From assembly GCA_025362155.1 (NCBI GenBank), contig JANYHX010000161.1, forward strand, positions 1-14,230: a stretch of DNA of 14,230 nucleotides, read 5' to 3'. The translations under genes and the position numbers were made by a program. The notes beneath the pieces were generated by a model. It did no database searches. It was not told the origin of the DNA and saw only the letters and a program-made list of their open reading frames with translations. This document shows, one piece after another, positions 1-7,356 of the stretch (its first letter is position 1; each line of letters starts with the position of its first letter). Source of the DNA: Gallionella sp. GTDB taxonomy: Bacteria > Pseudomonadota > Gammaproteobacteria > Burkholderiales > Gallionellaceae.

Positions 1-57
1 TCCCGCGAAAGCGAGAACCCAGCCAATTCAACAAACTGGATTCCCGCTTTCGCGGGA
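1..57. repeat. Inverted repeat (REP/MITE-like) at the window edge
   Basis: Two 17-nt arms, at 1-17 and 41-57, are complementary with one mismatch; the right arm reads TTCCCGCTTTCGCGGGA. They enclose a 23-nt spacer. The left end is cut by the window, so the true boundary is unknown. Short palindromes of this type recur between genes in many beta- and gammaproteobacterial chromosomes (general knowledge). It lies just upstream of the helicase gene and could form a hairpin in an incoming transcript. There is no T-tract immediately after the second arm, so it is not a standard terminator. Confidence 0.7.
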
Positions 58-123
58 ATGACGACTTACTCAGTATTTTCCTGGCAACAATAAACTCACT
101 ACCGAATCCCCGATTACTCTTCC

Positions 124-2142
124 GTGTCCCTCGAAGTCGAACGTTTCTTTTCCGAACAAAGTCCGCTTGCCACTGAAGTCGCAGCCTTCCGTCCGCGCGC
201 TCAACAGCGCGAGATGGCGTTGGCAGTTGCGGATGCGATACGTGATAACGCGATATTGGTCGTCGAAGCGGGTACCGGCACCGGCAAGACTTTCGCCTAT
301 CTGGTTCCCGCGCTGCTCGCAGGCGGCAAGGTGATCATTTCGACCGGCACGAAGAATTTGCAGGACCAGTTGTTCCAGAAAGATTTGCCTATGGTGCGCG
401 ACGCGCTAAAGGCGCCGGTGTCGGTGGCGTTGCTCAAGGGGCGCTCGAATTATGTGTGTCATTACCATCTGGCGCGCACGGAATCGGACGGCATGTTCAA
501 GACCCGCGAGGACATCAAGCATCTGGGCAAGATCAAGCAATATGCCAAGGTCAGTAATTCGGGCGACAAAAGCGGCCTGGCCGATGTGCCGGAGAATGCG
601 ACTATCTGGATGCAAGTGACATCGACGCGCGACAATTGCCTCGGCCAGGAATGTCCTAACCACAAGGAATGCTTCGTGCTCAAGGCGCGCAGCGAGGCGA
701 TGCAGGCGGACATCGTGGTGGTGAACCATCATTTGTTTTTTGCCGACGTGATGCTGCGCGACGAGGGTGTGGCGGAACTACTGCCCGCTTGCAACACGGT
801 GATCTTCGACGAAGCGCACCAGCTGCCTGAGACCGCCAGCCTGTTCTTCGGCGAAACTTTATCCACCACGCTGTTGCTCGATCTGGCGCGCGATACGCGC
901 ATCGAGGCCGCAGCTGGAGCCAAGGATTTTGCGCCGCTGCCCAAGGCTTGTGATGAACTGGACAAGGCCGCGCGCGATTTACGACTGGTTTTCAAAAAGG
1001 AAGGGCGGATGCCTGCGATTGCCACTGAGGATTTCAAGGAGTTCGCGCCTGCGCTGAAGACCTTGAGCGAGAAGCTGGCGCAACTGAGCGGCATGCTGGA
1101 GAAACAGGCGGAGCGCAGTGAGGGCTTGGAGAACTGCTGGCAGAGGACGCAGGCTTTATCGCAGCAGTTGAAGCATTGGCAAGGCGCTCCCTCACCCCAA
1201 CCCTCTCCCGCAGGAAGAGGGAGTAATGGTTCCCCTCTCCCGCAAGCGGGAGAGGGGCTAGGGGTGAGGGCTGATGATCGGAGCGATGATGGCTTCGTGC
1301 GCTGGTTGGAAGTTTTCCACCATTCGCTACAACTCAATACCACGCCGCTATCCATCGCTGATATTTTCGAGAAACAGATCGGTGGCAGTGCGCGCGCGTG
1401 GATATTCACTTCCGCCACGCTCGCGGTGAAGCAGGATTTCTCGCACTACCAGGGCGAGATGGGTTTGCTCAAGGCGAAGACCGCGTGCTGGGACAGCCCG
1501 TTCAACTACGCCGAACAGGCCTTGCTGTATGTGCCGACCAACCTGCCAGAGCCAAACAGCGAGGGCTATACCGAAGCGGTGGTGCAGGCCGCTCTGCCGC
1601 TGATCGAAGCCAGTAAGGGCCGCGCCTTTCTGCTGTTCACCAGCCTGCGTGCGATGCAGCGCGCACATGAAATTTTGCAGGCGGAATTTGATCGTCGTGG
1701 CTGGGACTACCCGTTGCTGCTGCAAGGTGAGGGTTCGCGCAGCGAACTGCTGACACGCTTCCGCTCACTCGGCAATGCGGTACTGCTCGGCAGCCAGTCG
1801 TTCTGGGAGGGTGTGGACGTGCGCGGCGAGGCGCTGTCGCTGGTCATCATCGACAAACTGCCGTTCGCGCCGCCAGATGATCCGGTGCTGGCGGCGCGCA
1901 TCGCGCAACTCAACAAACAGGGACGCAATGCGTTTATGGAGTATCAGTTGCCGCGCGCAATCATCACGCTCAAACAAGGTGCGGGAAGATTGATCCGCGA
2001 CGAAACAGACCGTGGCGTATTGATGATCTGCGACCCGCGCCTGATCAGCAAACCTTATGGAAAGCGTATCTGGCAAAGTTTGCCGCCGATGAAGCGCACC
2101 CGGATTGAGGCAGAGGCAGTCGCGTTTTTTAAAATTGCATGA
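124..2142 (+). CDS. DinG/YoaA-family ATP-dependent DNA helicase (XPD-like, Fe-S)
   Basis: This is a superfamily 2 helicase of the DinG/YoaA group, 672 residues. These enzymes unwind DNA 5' to 3' in repair and in resolving unusual DNA structures. Visible motifs in order are a Q-motif-like RPRAQQREM (about 23-31), Walker A GTGTGKT (50-56), four cysteines C112, C172, C177 and C183 placed as an Fe-S cluster domain, and the DEAH box D229-E230-A231-H232. Motifs near the C-terminus include GSQSFWEGVDVRG and a QGAGRLIRD segment typical of motif VI. Overall organisation is closer to YoaA (about 636 residues) than to longer DinG forms. The start is GTG with no clear Shine-Dalgarno. Residues about 356-382 are encoded by a palindromic repeat (see 1189-1270), which explains some of the extra length. 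It is convergent with the desulfurase gene, 5 bp away. Confidence 0.93.
   Translation: MSLEVERFFSEQSPLATEVAAFRPRAQQREMALAVADAIRDNAILVVEAGTGTGKTFAYLVPALLAGGKVIISTGTKNLQDQLFQKDLPMVRDALKAPVSVALLKGRSNYVCHYHLARTESDGMFKTREDIKHLGKIKQYAKVSNSGDKSGLADVPENATIWMQVTSTRDNCLGQECPNHKECFVLKARSEAMQADIVVVNHHLFFADVMLRDEGVAELLPACNTVIFDEAHQLPETASLFFGETLSTTLLLDLARDTRIEAAAGAKDFAPLPKACDELDKAARDLRLVFKKEGRMPAIATEDFKEFAPALKTLSEKLAQLSGMLEKQAERSEGLENCWQRTQALSQQLKHWQGAPSPQPSPAGRGSNGSPLPQAGEGLGVRADDRSDDGFVRWLEVFHHSLQLNTTPLSIADIFEKQIGGSARAWIFTSATLAVKQDFSHYQGEMGLLKAKTACWDSPFNYAEQALLYVPTNLPEPNSEGYTEAVVQAALPLIEASKGRAFLLFTSLRAMQRAHEILQAEFDRRGWDYPLLLQGEGSRSELLTRFRSLGNAVLLGSQSFWEGVDVRGEALSLVIIDKLPFAPPDDPVLAARIAQLNKQGRNAFMEYQLPRAIITLKQGAGRLIRDETDRGVLMICDPRLISKPYGKRIWQSLPPMKRTRIEAEAVAFFKIA
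1189..1270. repeat. Palindromic repeat inserted within the helicase coding sequence
   Basis: The outer arms CCCTCACCCC (1189-1198) and GGGGTGAGGG (1261-1270) are perfect inverted repeats. Inside lie two further hairpin-like units built on CTCTCCCGC and its complement, at about 1203-1222 and 1232-1257. In the helicase frame the element encodes a Pro/Gly/Ser-rich stretch of about 27 residues with no stop codon. Such G/C-rich palindromes are usually intergenic in proteobacteria, so an in-frame copy within a conserved gene is unusual. It falls between the DEAH half and the second helicase half, where a loop could be tolerated. Confidence 0.85.
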
Positions 2143-2147
2143 CTTGA

Positions 2148-3650
2148 TTACAATTTAAAATATTCACTGAGCTCAGGTTGCCAACCCACAGCACGGTATT
2201 CACCGGTTCGTTGATCTTGCAGATATTTTCCCTGATATTGGTTACGAGCAATTTGAGTCAATGCTTCCGCCAGAATGTCTACTTCCGCTTTGGTGTTATA
2301 CATACCGAAACTCACGCGTACCATCCCCGGCATGGCATGACGGTCATCCGCCAGAATATCGGCGCGCACGCGTTCCAATTCTTGCTCTGACAACTTCATC
2401 ATATGCAAGACGTAGGGATGTGCGCAGAAACATCCATTGCGCACACCTATCCCCCATTCTGAACCCAGAATCGCAGCCAGCAAAAAATGCGACATGCCTT
2501 CCAGGTTAAACGGGATCACGCCCAACCGGTTGGCTGTGGATGCGGGATCTGCCTCACCATAAATCTTAATGCCTTTGATGGTACTGAGCTTTTTTAACGC
2601 ATAGGCGGTTAGCTCAGCTTCATGCCTTTCGATAGTGTCCATGTTAACGCCATCCAGAAATTTTATCGCGGCGGCAAGCGCGATTGCGCCCACGATGTTA
2701 GGCGTTCCGGCTTCATCCCGTTCTGGCGATTCTGCCCAGTCGACTGAATCAAGTGTGACAAAATCCACGGTGCCTCCGCCGCGATATTCAGGCTCACCCT
2801 GGCCGAATGTATCACGCCGTCCGATCAATGCGCCGACCCCAAAAGGTGCGTACATTTTATGTGCGGAGATAACAACATAATCAATGTGCCCAGGATCACC
2901 CTGTTCACCCATGAATATTTTGCGGTGCGCTGCAAGTTGTGCGCAATCCACGAGGATTTTTGCACCCGCCTTATGCGCTTTATATGCAATACGGTGTATA
3001 TCCGGGACATGTCCAGTAACATTGGATGCGCCGGTAATCGCCACTACTTTGACTTTGCCATGATATTTTTCCAGCAGGCGGTCAAAATCATCCTCGTCCA
3101 GCCGCCCCTCAGCATCAATGCCGATGTAATCCACATGGCACTTTGCGCGCCACGGCAAATCGTTGCTGTGATGCTCGAGCAAGGACAACAGCACTACATC
3201 GTCAACTTGCAGCGGCAGGCAGTAGGAGAGCTTGTTGACCGCTTCACTGGAATTTTTGCCAAAGATCACGACATGATCGCGCTGATTCGCGCCCACAAAA
3301 TCCCTCACGATATGGCGCGCATCCTCGTAAGCTTGCGTAGCAACCTGGCTTTTAAAACCGGTGCCGCGATGTACCGACGAATACCACCGCATGAAATCGT
3401 TCACTGTGCTCAGCACTTCTTGCAGCGGCGGGGTACTGGCTGCGTTATCAAAATTGACGTAGGTAAGTTTCCTGCCATCAAGTGCTGGAACAGTTTGATG
3501 TACACCGACGATACGCTCGCGAATTTCATTCATCCGGTATATCGCAACAGAAACCGGGGCGCGGGGCGCAGAGTCGATAGATAAATTTAGCGTTTGAAGA
3601 GACATCGAAATAATGGGTGAATTCACGATTCGCTTAATGTGGCGCACCAT
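2148..3650 (-). CDS. Class V aminotransferase fold protein, SufS/NifS-like cysteine desulfurase
   Basis: This PLP-dependent fold-type I enzyme of the class V group most resembles group II cysteine desulfurases, which release sulfur from L-cysteine as a persulfide. It has YVNFDNAAST near residue 64, a substrate/PLP segment LLEHHSNDLPW, the DCAQLAAH stretch (the PLP-binding Asp), and the Schiff-base lysine K265 in SAHKMYAPFG. The active-site loop RNGCFCAHPY holds C407 and C409; C409 aligns with the catalytic Cys of SufS. At 500 residues it is longer than SufS (about 406): some 40 residues precede the fold and about 40 follow it, ending EYFKL. The first ATG has a modest AGG about 6 bases upstream; starts at codon 16 (3605) or codon 40 (3533) are possible. 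No suf or isc partners are adjacent, so it could act on another amino acid substrate. Confidence 0.85.
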   Translation of the reverse strand: MVRHIKRIVNSPIISMSLQTLNLSIDSAPRAPVSVAIYRMNEIRERIVGVHQTVPALDGRKLTYVNFDNAASTPPLQEVLSTVNDFMRWYSSVHRGTGFKSQVATQAYEDARHIVRDFVGANQRDHVVIFGKNSSEAVNKLSYCLPLQVDDVVLLSLLEHHSNDLPWRAKCHVDYIGIDAEGRLDEDDFDRLLEKYHGKVKVVAITGASNVTGHVPDIHRIAYKAHKAGAKILVDCAQLAAHRKIFMGEQGDPGHIDYVVISAHKMYAPFGVGALIGRRDTFGQGEPEYRGGGTVDFVTLDSVDWAESPERDEAGTPNIVGAIALAAAIKFLDGVNMDTIERHEAELTAYALKKLSTIKGIKIYGEADPASTANRLGVIPFNLEGMSHFLLAAILGSEWGIGVRNGCFCAHPYVLHMMKLSEQELERVRADILADDRHAMPGMVRVSFGMYNTKAEVDILAEALTQIARNQYQGKYLQDQRTGEYRAVGWQPELSEYFKL

Positions 3651-3773
3651 GAAACCTGAGAAAAGTTGGAATCATGCCAAGGGTTAAATGAATTTTTTTC
3701 GCTCCTATAACCGTGTCTTTGCCGCAGCAATATACACATCTTGTCGTTGGCACCCACAGTAGATGTTAATCTT

Positions 3774-4301
3774 CTACTTTGACTTCCCGCCCCGCACCAA
3801 TCGGACATTAAGTGATTCAGTTCTGCTTTTATATTTTGCGCCTTCAGAACCGAAGCTAAGTACATAGGCATTGGCCGGATCAGCAGGCTCAGTGGCTGTC
3901 CAGAAATAGCTCGCGGGCGTCTCCGGAAAAAGCGCAAGATTAGTCCGCGGATTGGAACACTGGCGCTCTACAATCATGGCCAGTTCAGGAATTTGTGGCA
4001 CACGCCAATCACTGTGGCCAGCATACCCCCCCTGCTCATTGAGCTTGCATGTCTCGACTTTTGCGGACTCCCAGGTTTGGGTAGTGGGTGTACCAGTACA
4101 CGTAGTGCCAGACCAGACTTGCCCCAGCGAACAACGCATCCAGGTTAGTTTTGAGCGCGTGTCGGTCAGCGTTCCATCACCATTGTCCGTGAATTGCTCA
4201 ACATGCATCGACATCGGATAAGAGTGGGTATCGCAAATTTGTTCAGCCCATACAGGTGAACTGACTAGTAAAAGAAAAAATGAAAACTGTCTTACCTTCA
4301 T
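3774..4301 (-). CDS. Secreted DUF1566 (Lcl C-terminal-like) domain protein
   Basis: This is a 175-residue exported protein. An N-terminal signal peptide (charged MKVRQ, hydrophobic core, likely cleavage after VWA at residue 19) precedes one DUF1566 domain. The domain is recognised by FTDNGDGTLTDTRSKLTWMRC, then GYAGHSDWRVPQIPEL, YFWTATE and SLNVRLVRGG at the end. Five cysteines remain after the predicted cleavage site (C23, C57, C68, C85, C115), suggesting disulfides outside the cytoplasm. The molecular function of DUF1566 is not established. An AGGAG sequence lies about 8 bases before the ATG, supporting this start. Only 28 bases separate the ATG from the U-tract of the terminator at 4330-4358, so its promoter either overlaps those hairpins or it depends on readthrough from the cytochrome operon. 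Confidence 0.8.
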   Translation of the reverse strand: MKVRQFSFFLLLVSSPVWAEQICDTHSYPMSMHVEQFTDNGDGTLTDTRSKLTWMRCSLGQVWSGTTCTGTPTTQTWESAKVETCKLNEQGGYAGHSDWRVPQIPELAMIVERQCSNPRTNLALFPETPASYFWTATEPADPANAYVLSFGSEGAKYKSRTESLNVRLVRGGKSK

Positions 4302-4329
4302 TGATCACTCCTGAATTTGGGGGCTATGG

Positions 4330-4358
4330 AAAAAAACAAGCGGAGTCACCCGCTTGTT
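4330..4358 (-). terminator. Rho-independent terminator 2 between cytochrome c and DUF1566 genes
   Basis: On the minus strand the arms AACAAGCGG and CCGCTTGTT (9 bp, 6-nt loop) form a hairpin followed by seven U residues (seven A at 4330-4336 on the plus strand). This is a textbook intrinsic terminator for transcripts coming from the cytochrome c gene. Confidence 0.8.
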
Positions 4359-4377
4359 GAAAGTTTTATTCCCTCGT

Positions 4378-4413
4378 ATAAAACAAACGGGTGACCGCTA
4401 CTGCGACCACCCG
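4378..4413 (-). terminator. Rho-independent terminator 1 after cytochrome c gene
   Basis: On the minus strand, just after the cytochrome stop codon, CGGGTG pairs with CACCCG. An inner CGC/GCG stem closes an AGTA loop, separated from the outer stem by a small GT/GT internal loop. The hairpin is followed by a U-rich TTTGTTTTAT. It lies in tandem with the terminator at 4330-4358. Confidence 0.65.
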
Positions 4414-4418
4414 CTGAT

Positions 4419-4937
4419 TTATTTATCGTAGCCGATTCCCGATCCCTTTTTTGGAAAACCGGGGCCCGACTTGACTTTAACAGGCCCAGTCTGCCTTGTT
4501 GCCAAGCCTGGTTCTATCGTGATACCGCGATACATATAAAAAGCATATGCCTCCATAGCGGTCATATCGTCACCGTTAACATCCAGCGCTTCACCCATTT
4601 GCGGAACCATAATGCACCAGTTGATCATGTCACGTATCGGAATGACCTTACCCAGATTTGCTTGAAACTTTGGGAATGTTTGCGGGTTAGACGCTGCCGC
4701 ATCTGGATGGCAATTACCACATGCCAACCCATTCGAGGACATCGACGGCTTGCTTCCGTGCCACAGATCACGACCATGATCCACCGACGCAAGCAGTGCC
4801 TTTTCCTGAGCTTTTAATTCAGCCGGAGTAAATGGCTCTCGGGCTGCTGCGGAGTTAGACGCAAGCATCCCGATCAAGGCAACCGGGGCGATCAAACCCA
4901 TTATTTCGTTAAAACGATTTTTGGAAGTCAGTTTCAT
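4419..4937 (-). CDS. Periplasmic monohaem c-type cytochrome (TsdA/SoxA-like)
   Basis: This is a 172-residue exported cytochrome c. An N-terminal signal/anchor segment (hydrophobic about 13-32, likely cleaved after SAAA or nearby) is followed by one haem-binding motif CGNCH (C73, C76, H77). The surrounding NGLACGNCHPDA, the TFPKF segment, an NWC (C108) and a later AMEAYAFYMY helix recall one haem domain of thiosulfate dehydrogenase TsdA or SoxA. I cannot assign that function. The sixth haem ligand could be one of several Met (M110, M114, M135) or C108. Its start lies 13 bases after the phosphoesterase stop, with an AGGGGGA Shine-Dalgarno in the gap, so the two form an operon closed by tandem terminators. 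It probably acts as an electron carrier in the periplasm. Confidence 0.85.
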   Translation of the reverse strand: MKLTSKNRFNEIMGLIAPVALIGMLASNSAAAREPFTPAELKAQEKALLASVDHGRDLWHGSKPSMSSNGLACGNCHPDAAASNPQTFPKFQANLGKVIPIRDMINWCIMVPQMGEALDVNGDDMTAMEAYAFYMYRGITIEPGLATRQTGPVKVKSGPGFPKKGSGIGYDK

Positions 4938-4950
4938 TTCTATATCCCCC

Positions 4951-5970
4951 TTAAACTTTGAAGCCGTTTTTCATGGTCGGAGTCAACATATCACCAAACG
5001 GTTGATAATGATGCGTGCCCGTAAAGTTGCTCTCCAGATCAATAAACTGGCTGCCTTCACCATCCTCGAAATTACCCGGATCAGAACGATTCATCTGATA
5101 CTGTGGATAGGGCAATTTTATATCGGGGTAGGGCCAAGGCCACGAGGTAGACAGTGTACCCACAGACCCCATGTTGCCAATTTTATTGTAAAGCGTTTGA
5201 TGAACGTGACCATGAAACGACATCACGCGCTCAAACTTCGACAAAATTTCACGTATCTCCGGCGCATCCGAAGTTTGGAAATTCCAGCGCGGGTAGTAGT
5301 CCCACAATGGCGAATGGGTAAAGACCACGACCGGCGTATCCGGGCTGAGGTTCTTCACATCTTTTTTCAGCCAATCCAGCTGCTCGGCCTGCACACCCCA
5401 CGGACCGGCGATAGGACTTTCCAGCATTTCCATCACGCCCATTCTTTCCTTTGCCGACAGTCCGGCTGGAGTCCAGAAATCCTTCACCAAAATGGAGTTC
5501 ATCCCAATGAAGTGTACGCCCTTATGGTCGAATGACCAGGTAGGAGCGCCAAAATTGCCGCGCCATGCCGCACCCATATCCAGATACCAATCATGTTCAC
5601 CAGGGATAAAATGGATTGGCATTTTCAGTTTGGAAAGGATTTTCTTGCCCTTCTCCAACTGATCCGCTGTGCCATTCTGCGCAATATCTCCACAATAGAG
5701 AACAAAATCAGGCATCGGACTCATGCTATTGACATCATCTACCGCCTTTGCCAGCATTGCATCAAACTTGTGATCTGCCTGGCTGAAGAGATGCGCGTCA
5801 GTCAAAATCGCAAAGCGGAACGGCGTTACCTTGCCCTTGCCCACGGCGGCTTCCGCGACTTGCACCATTCCGAAATTAATCCCAACTGCACTCGCCATCA
5901 CTGTGGCCAAACCTGCCTTTCCCGAAATTGTAAAAAAATCCCTCCTGCTCATTTTGTCAAAGTCAGTCAT
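4951..5970 (-). CDS. Tat-exported calcineurin-like metallophosphoesterase
   Basis: This is a 339-residue protein with a twin-arginine signal (SRRDFF, R9-R10, then a hydrophobic stretch and a likely cleavage site near residue 41). It should be folded with its metals in the cytoplasm and then exported. The calcineurin-like phosphoesterase motifs are visible: D58-x-H60 (LTDAH), G94-D95, G124-E-H-D127, H219 (FTHSP) and G254-H255-x-H257. The third motif reads GEHD where most members have GNHD/E, so the usual metal-bridging Asn is replaced by Glu (E125). Substrate is unknown; a phosphodiester or phosphomonoester is expected from the family. A strong GGAGGAG ribosome site lies about 9 bases before the ATG. 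It is the first gene of an operon with the cytochrome c downstream. Confidence 0.88.
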   Translation of the reverse strand: MTDFDKMSRRDFFTISGKAGLATVMASAVGINFGMVQVAEAAVGKGKVTPFRFAILTDAHLFSQADHKFDAMLAKAVDDVNSMSPMPDFVLYCGDIAQNGTADQLEKGKKILSKLKMPIHFIPGEHDWYLDMGAAWRGNFGAPTWSFDHKGVHFIGMNSILVKDFWTPAGLSAKERMGVMEMLESPIAGPWGVQAEQLDWLKKDVKNLSPDTPVVVFTHSPLWDYYPRWNFQTSDAPEIREILSKFERVMSFHGHVHQTLYNKIGNMGSVGTLSTSWPWPYPDIKLPYPQYQMNRSDPGNFEDGEGSQFIDLESNFTGTHHYQPFGDMLTPTMKNGFKV

Positions 5971-6414
5971 TCCTTCTCTCCTCCACTAATGTTTTAAAAT
6001 GCCGATAATCCCGTGCTGGCGATTTACTTTTACCTGGAGTACTGCAGTTTTATGTGTTGATCCTCCTTGAGCTTTATGCCCTGCATCAACGGGGCAGATT
6101 TAAAGATGAATGCCAAAACTTGGCTAACGAATTATTTGAATCATAACTATTGAAGAAATCAATGGGGGTACAATTACACCAATACAGGCCTAAGAATTTA
6201 CCTCCCAATTTATGGAACAGGATATACAATAGATTTTATGAATAGCAGACATTGACATAATCAATCATTAAATCTTTCAGCGGCATTGATAATGTAAATG
6301 AGTTGTTGAATTTTTTAATACGGAAAAGAACCCATGGACGTGCTGGTGCAATCCGTTATCAAAATTAACCTTGGCATGTATGGAATACTCAAACCCATTT
6401 AAATAAGGCAGACC
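5971..6414. other. Divergent intergenic region between the phosphoesterase operon and oxyR
   Basis: These 444 bases lie between two divergently transcribed genes and are visibly more A+T rich than the flanking genes. No convincing gene was found. It must hold the promoters of both units. A short inverted repeat, GCCAA-N3-TTGGC, lies at 6112-6124 and could be a LysR-type regulator site. A TTGACA at 6252-6257 has no good -10 at the right spacing. An AAGGAGG-like sequence on the minus strand near 6063-6069 has no start codon at a usable distance. Confidence 0.5.
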
Positions 6415-7326
6415 ATGACACTGCAAGAATTACGTTATGTAGTAGCACTGGCAGATGCGGGGCACTTTGGCCATGCCGCCGAGGTCTGTTTCGTTAGCCA
6501 ATCGACGCTCTCAACCCAGATCAAAAAGTTGGAGGATTATCTCGGTACTGCGTTGTTTGATCGCAGCCTGAAATACGTAACGCTCACGCCCGCCGGTCGC
6601 GAAATCGTGGATTCTGCGCGACGCATTATCGAAGAAGCCACCCGTATTTGCGAACTTTCACGGCAAATCAAAGACCCGATGGTTCGCGCCATTCATCTCG
6701 GTGTCATTCCTACGCTGGGACCCTATTACCTTCCCCATGTACTACCCCTGATACATGAAAATTTCCCAAAATTACGTCTATTGTTACGCGAAGAAATGAC
6801 ACCGCATGTACTTGCACACTTGACCGAAGGAAAGCTTGATGCGGGTCTGCTAGCTCTGCCTTTGCCAACCGATGATCCATCCTTGGAAATCGTACCGCTA
6901 TTTTGCGAGCCATTTTTGGCTGCTGTGCCTGCCGGCCATCCCTTGGCAGTCGCAGAAGAGGTGCATATAGACCAGCTGGTTCGGGCCGGTCTTTTTTTGC
7001 TGGAGGAAGGTCACTGCCTGCGCAATCAGGCCTTGGAGGCTTGTCGTTTGGCCGGACTGGACAATGAAGAAATTCGTGCGACCAGCCTGGAAACTCTCCG
7101 CCAGATGGTCGGCATGGGACTGGGGGTCACGTTGATTCCAGCATTGGCCGGCATGCAATCTCACGACCTCGGTACCCGTGTCGCATTGCGTCCGCTCGCC
7201 TCACCGGGGGCATCCCGCGTCATCGGGCTAGTGTGGCGGCGGCGCTCACCCATAGCGCCCACCATGTCAAATTTGGCGCAGTTCCTGAAAGATTTATTAC
7301 CGCCGGGAACTCTGGCGGTGCAATAA
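6415..7326 (+). CDS. oxyR: LysR-family hydrogen peroxide sensor OxyR
   Basis: This is a 303-residue LysR-type transcriptional regulator. The N-terminal winged helix-turn-helix (about residues 1-60) includes GHFGHAAEVCFVSQSTLSTQIKKLE as separate recognisable parts, followed by a linker helix and an effector domain. The effector domain holds GHCLRNQALEAC: C201 and C210 are nine residues apart, exactly as the redox pair C199 and C208 of E. coli OxyR, and are followed by the ATSLETLRQMV stretch shared with OxyR. Peroxide is expected to form a disulfide between them and activate genes for catalase, peroxidase or iron control. An AAGG about 9 bases upstream supports the ATG. No antioxidant gene is adjacent. 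It is convergent with rimO (30 bp gap). Confidence 0.9.
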   Translation: MTLQELRYVVALADAGHFGHAAEVCFVSQSTLSTQIKKLEDYLGTALFDRSLKYVTLTPAGREIVDSARRIIEEATRICELSRQIKDPMVRAIHLGVIPTLGPYYLPHVLPLIHENFPKLRLLLREEMTPHVLAHLTEGKLDAGLLALPLPTDDPSLEIVPLFCEPFLAAVPAGHPLAVAEEVHIDQLVRAGLFLLEEGHCLRNQALEACRLAGLDNEEIRATSLETLRQMVGMGLGVTLIPALAGMQSHDLGTRVALRPLASPGASRVIGLVWRRRSPIAPTMSNLAQFLKDLLPPGTLAVQ

Positions 7327-7356
7327 ACATAGCTAACTCAAACTACTCTTAGGATG

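Noticed and set aside
729..1418. 229-codon open frame on the minus strand
   Set aside because: It is antisense to the helicase gene, is Ser-rich and of low complexity, and its middle part is only the palindromic repeat read backwards.
2859..3584. 241-codon open frame on the plus strand
   Set aside because: It is antisense to the well-supported desulfurase gene, has no family signature in its translation, and its Cys/His-rich composition reflects the opposite frame.
6055..6072. AAGGAGG-like Shine-Dalgarno on the minus strand upstream of the phosphoesterase
   Set aside because: No ATG, GTG or TTG follows within 5-12 bases, so there is no supportable leader peptide.
6228..6257. Possible OxyR binding site or sigma-70 promoter before oxyR (two ATAG tetramers, TTGACA)
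   Set aside because: The tetramer spacing does not fit the OxyR ATAG-N7-CTAT pattern, and no -10 box lies 16-18 bases after TTGACA.
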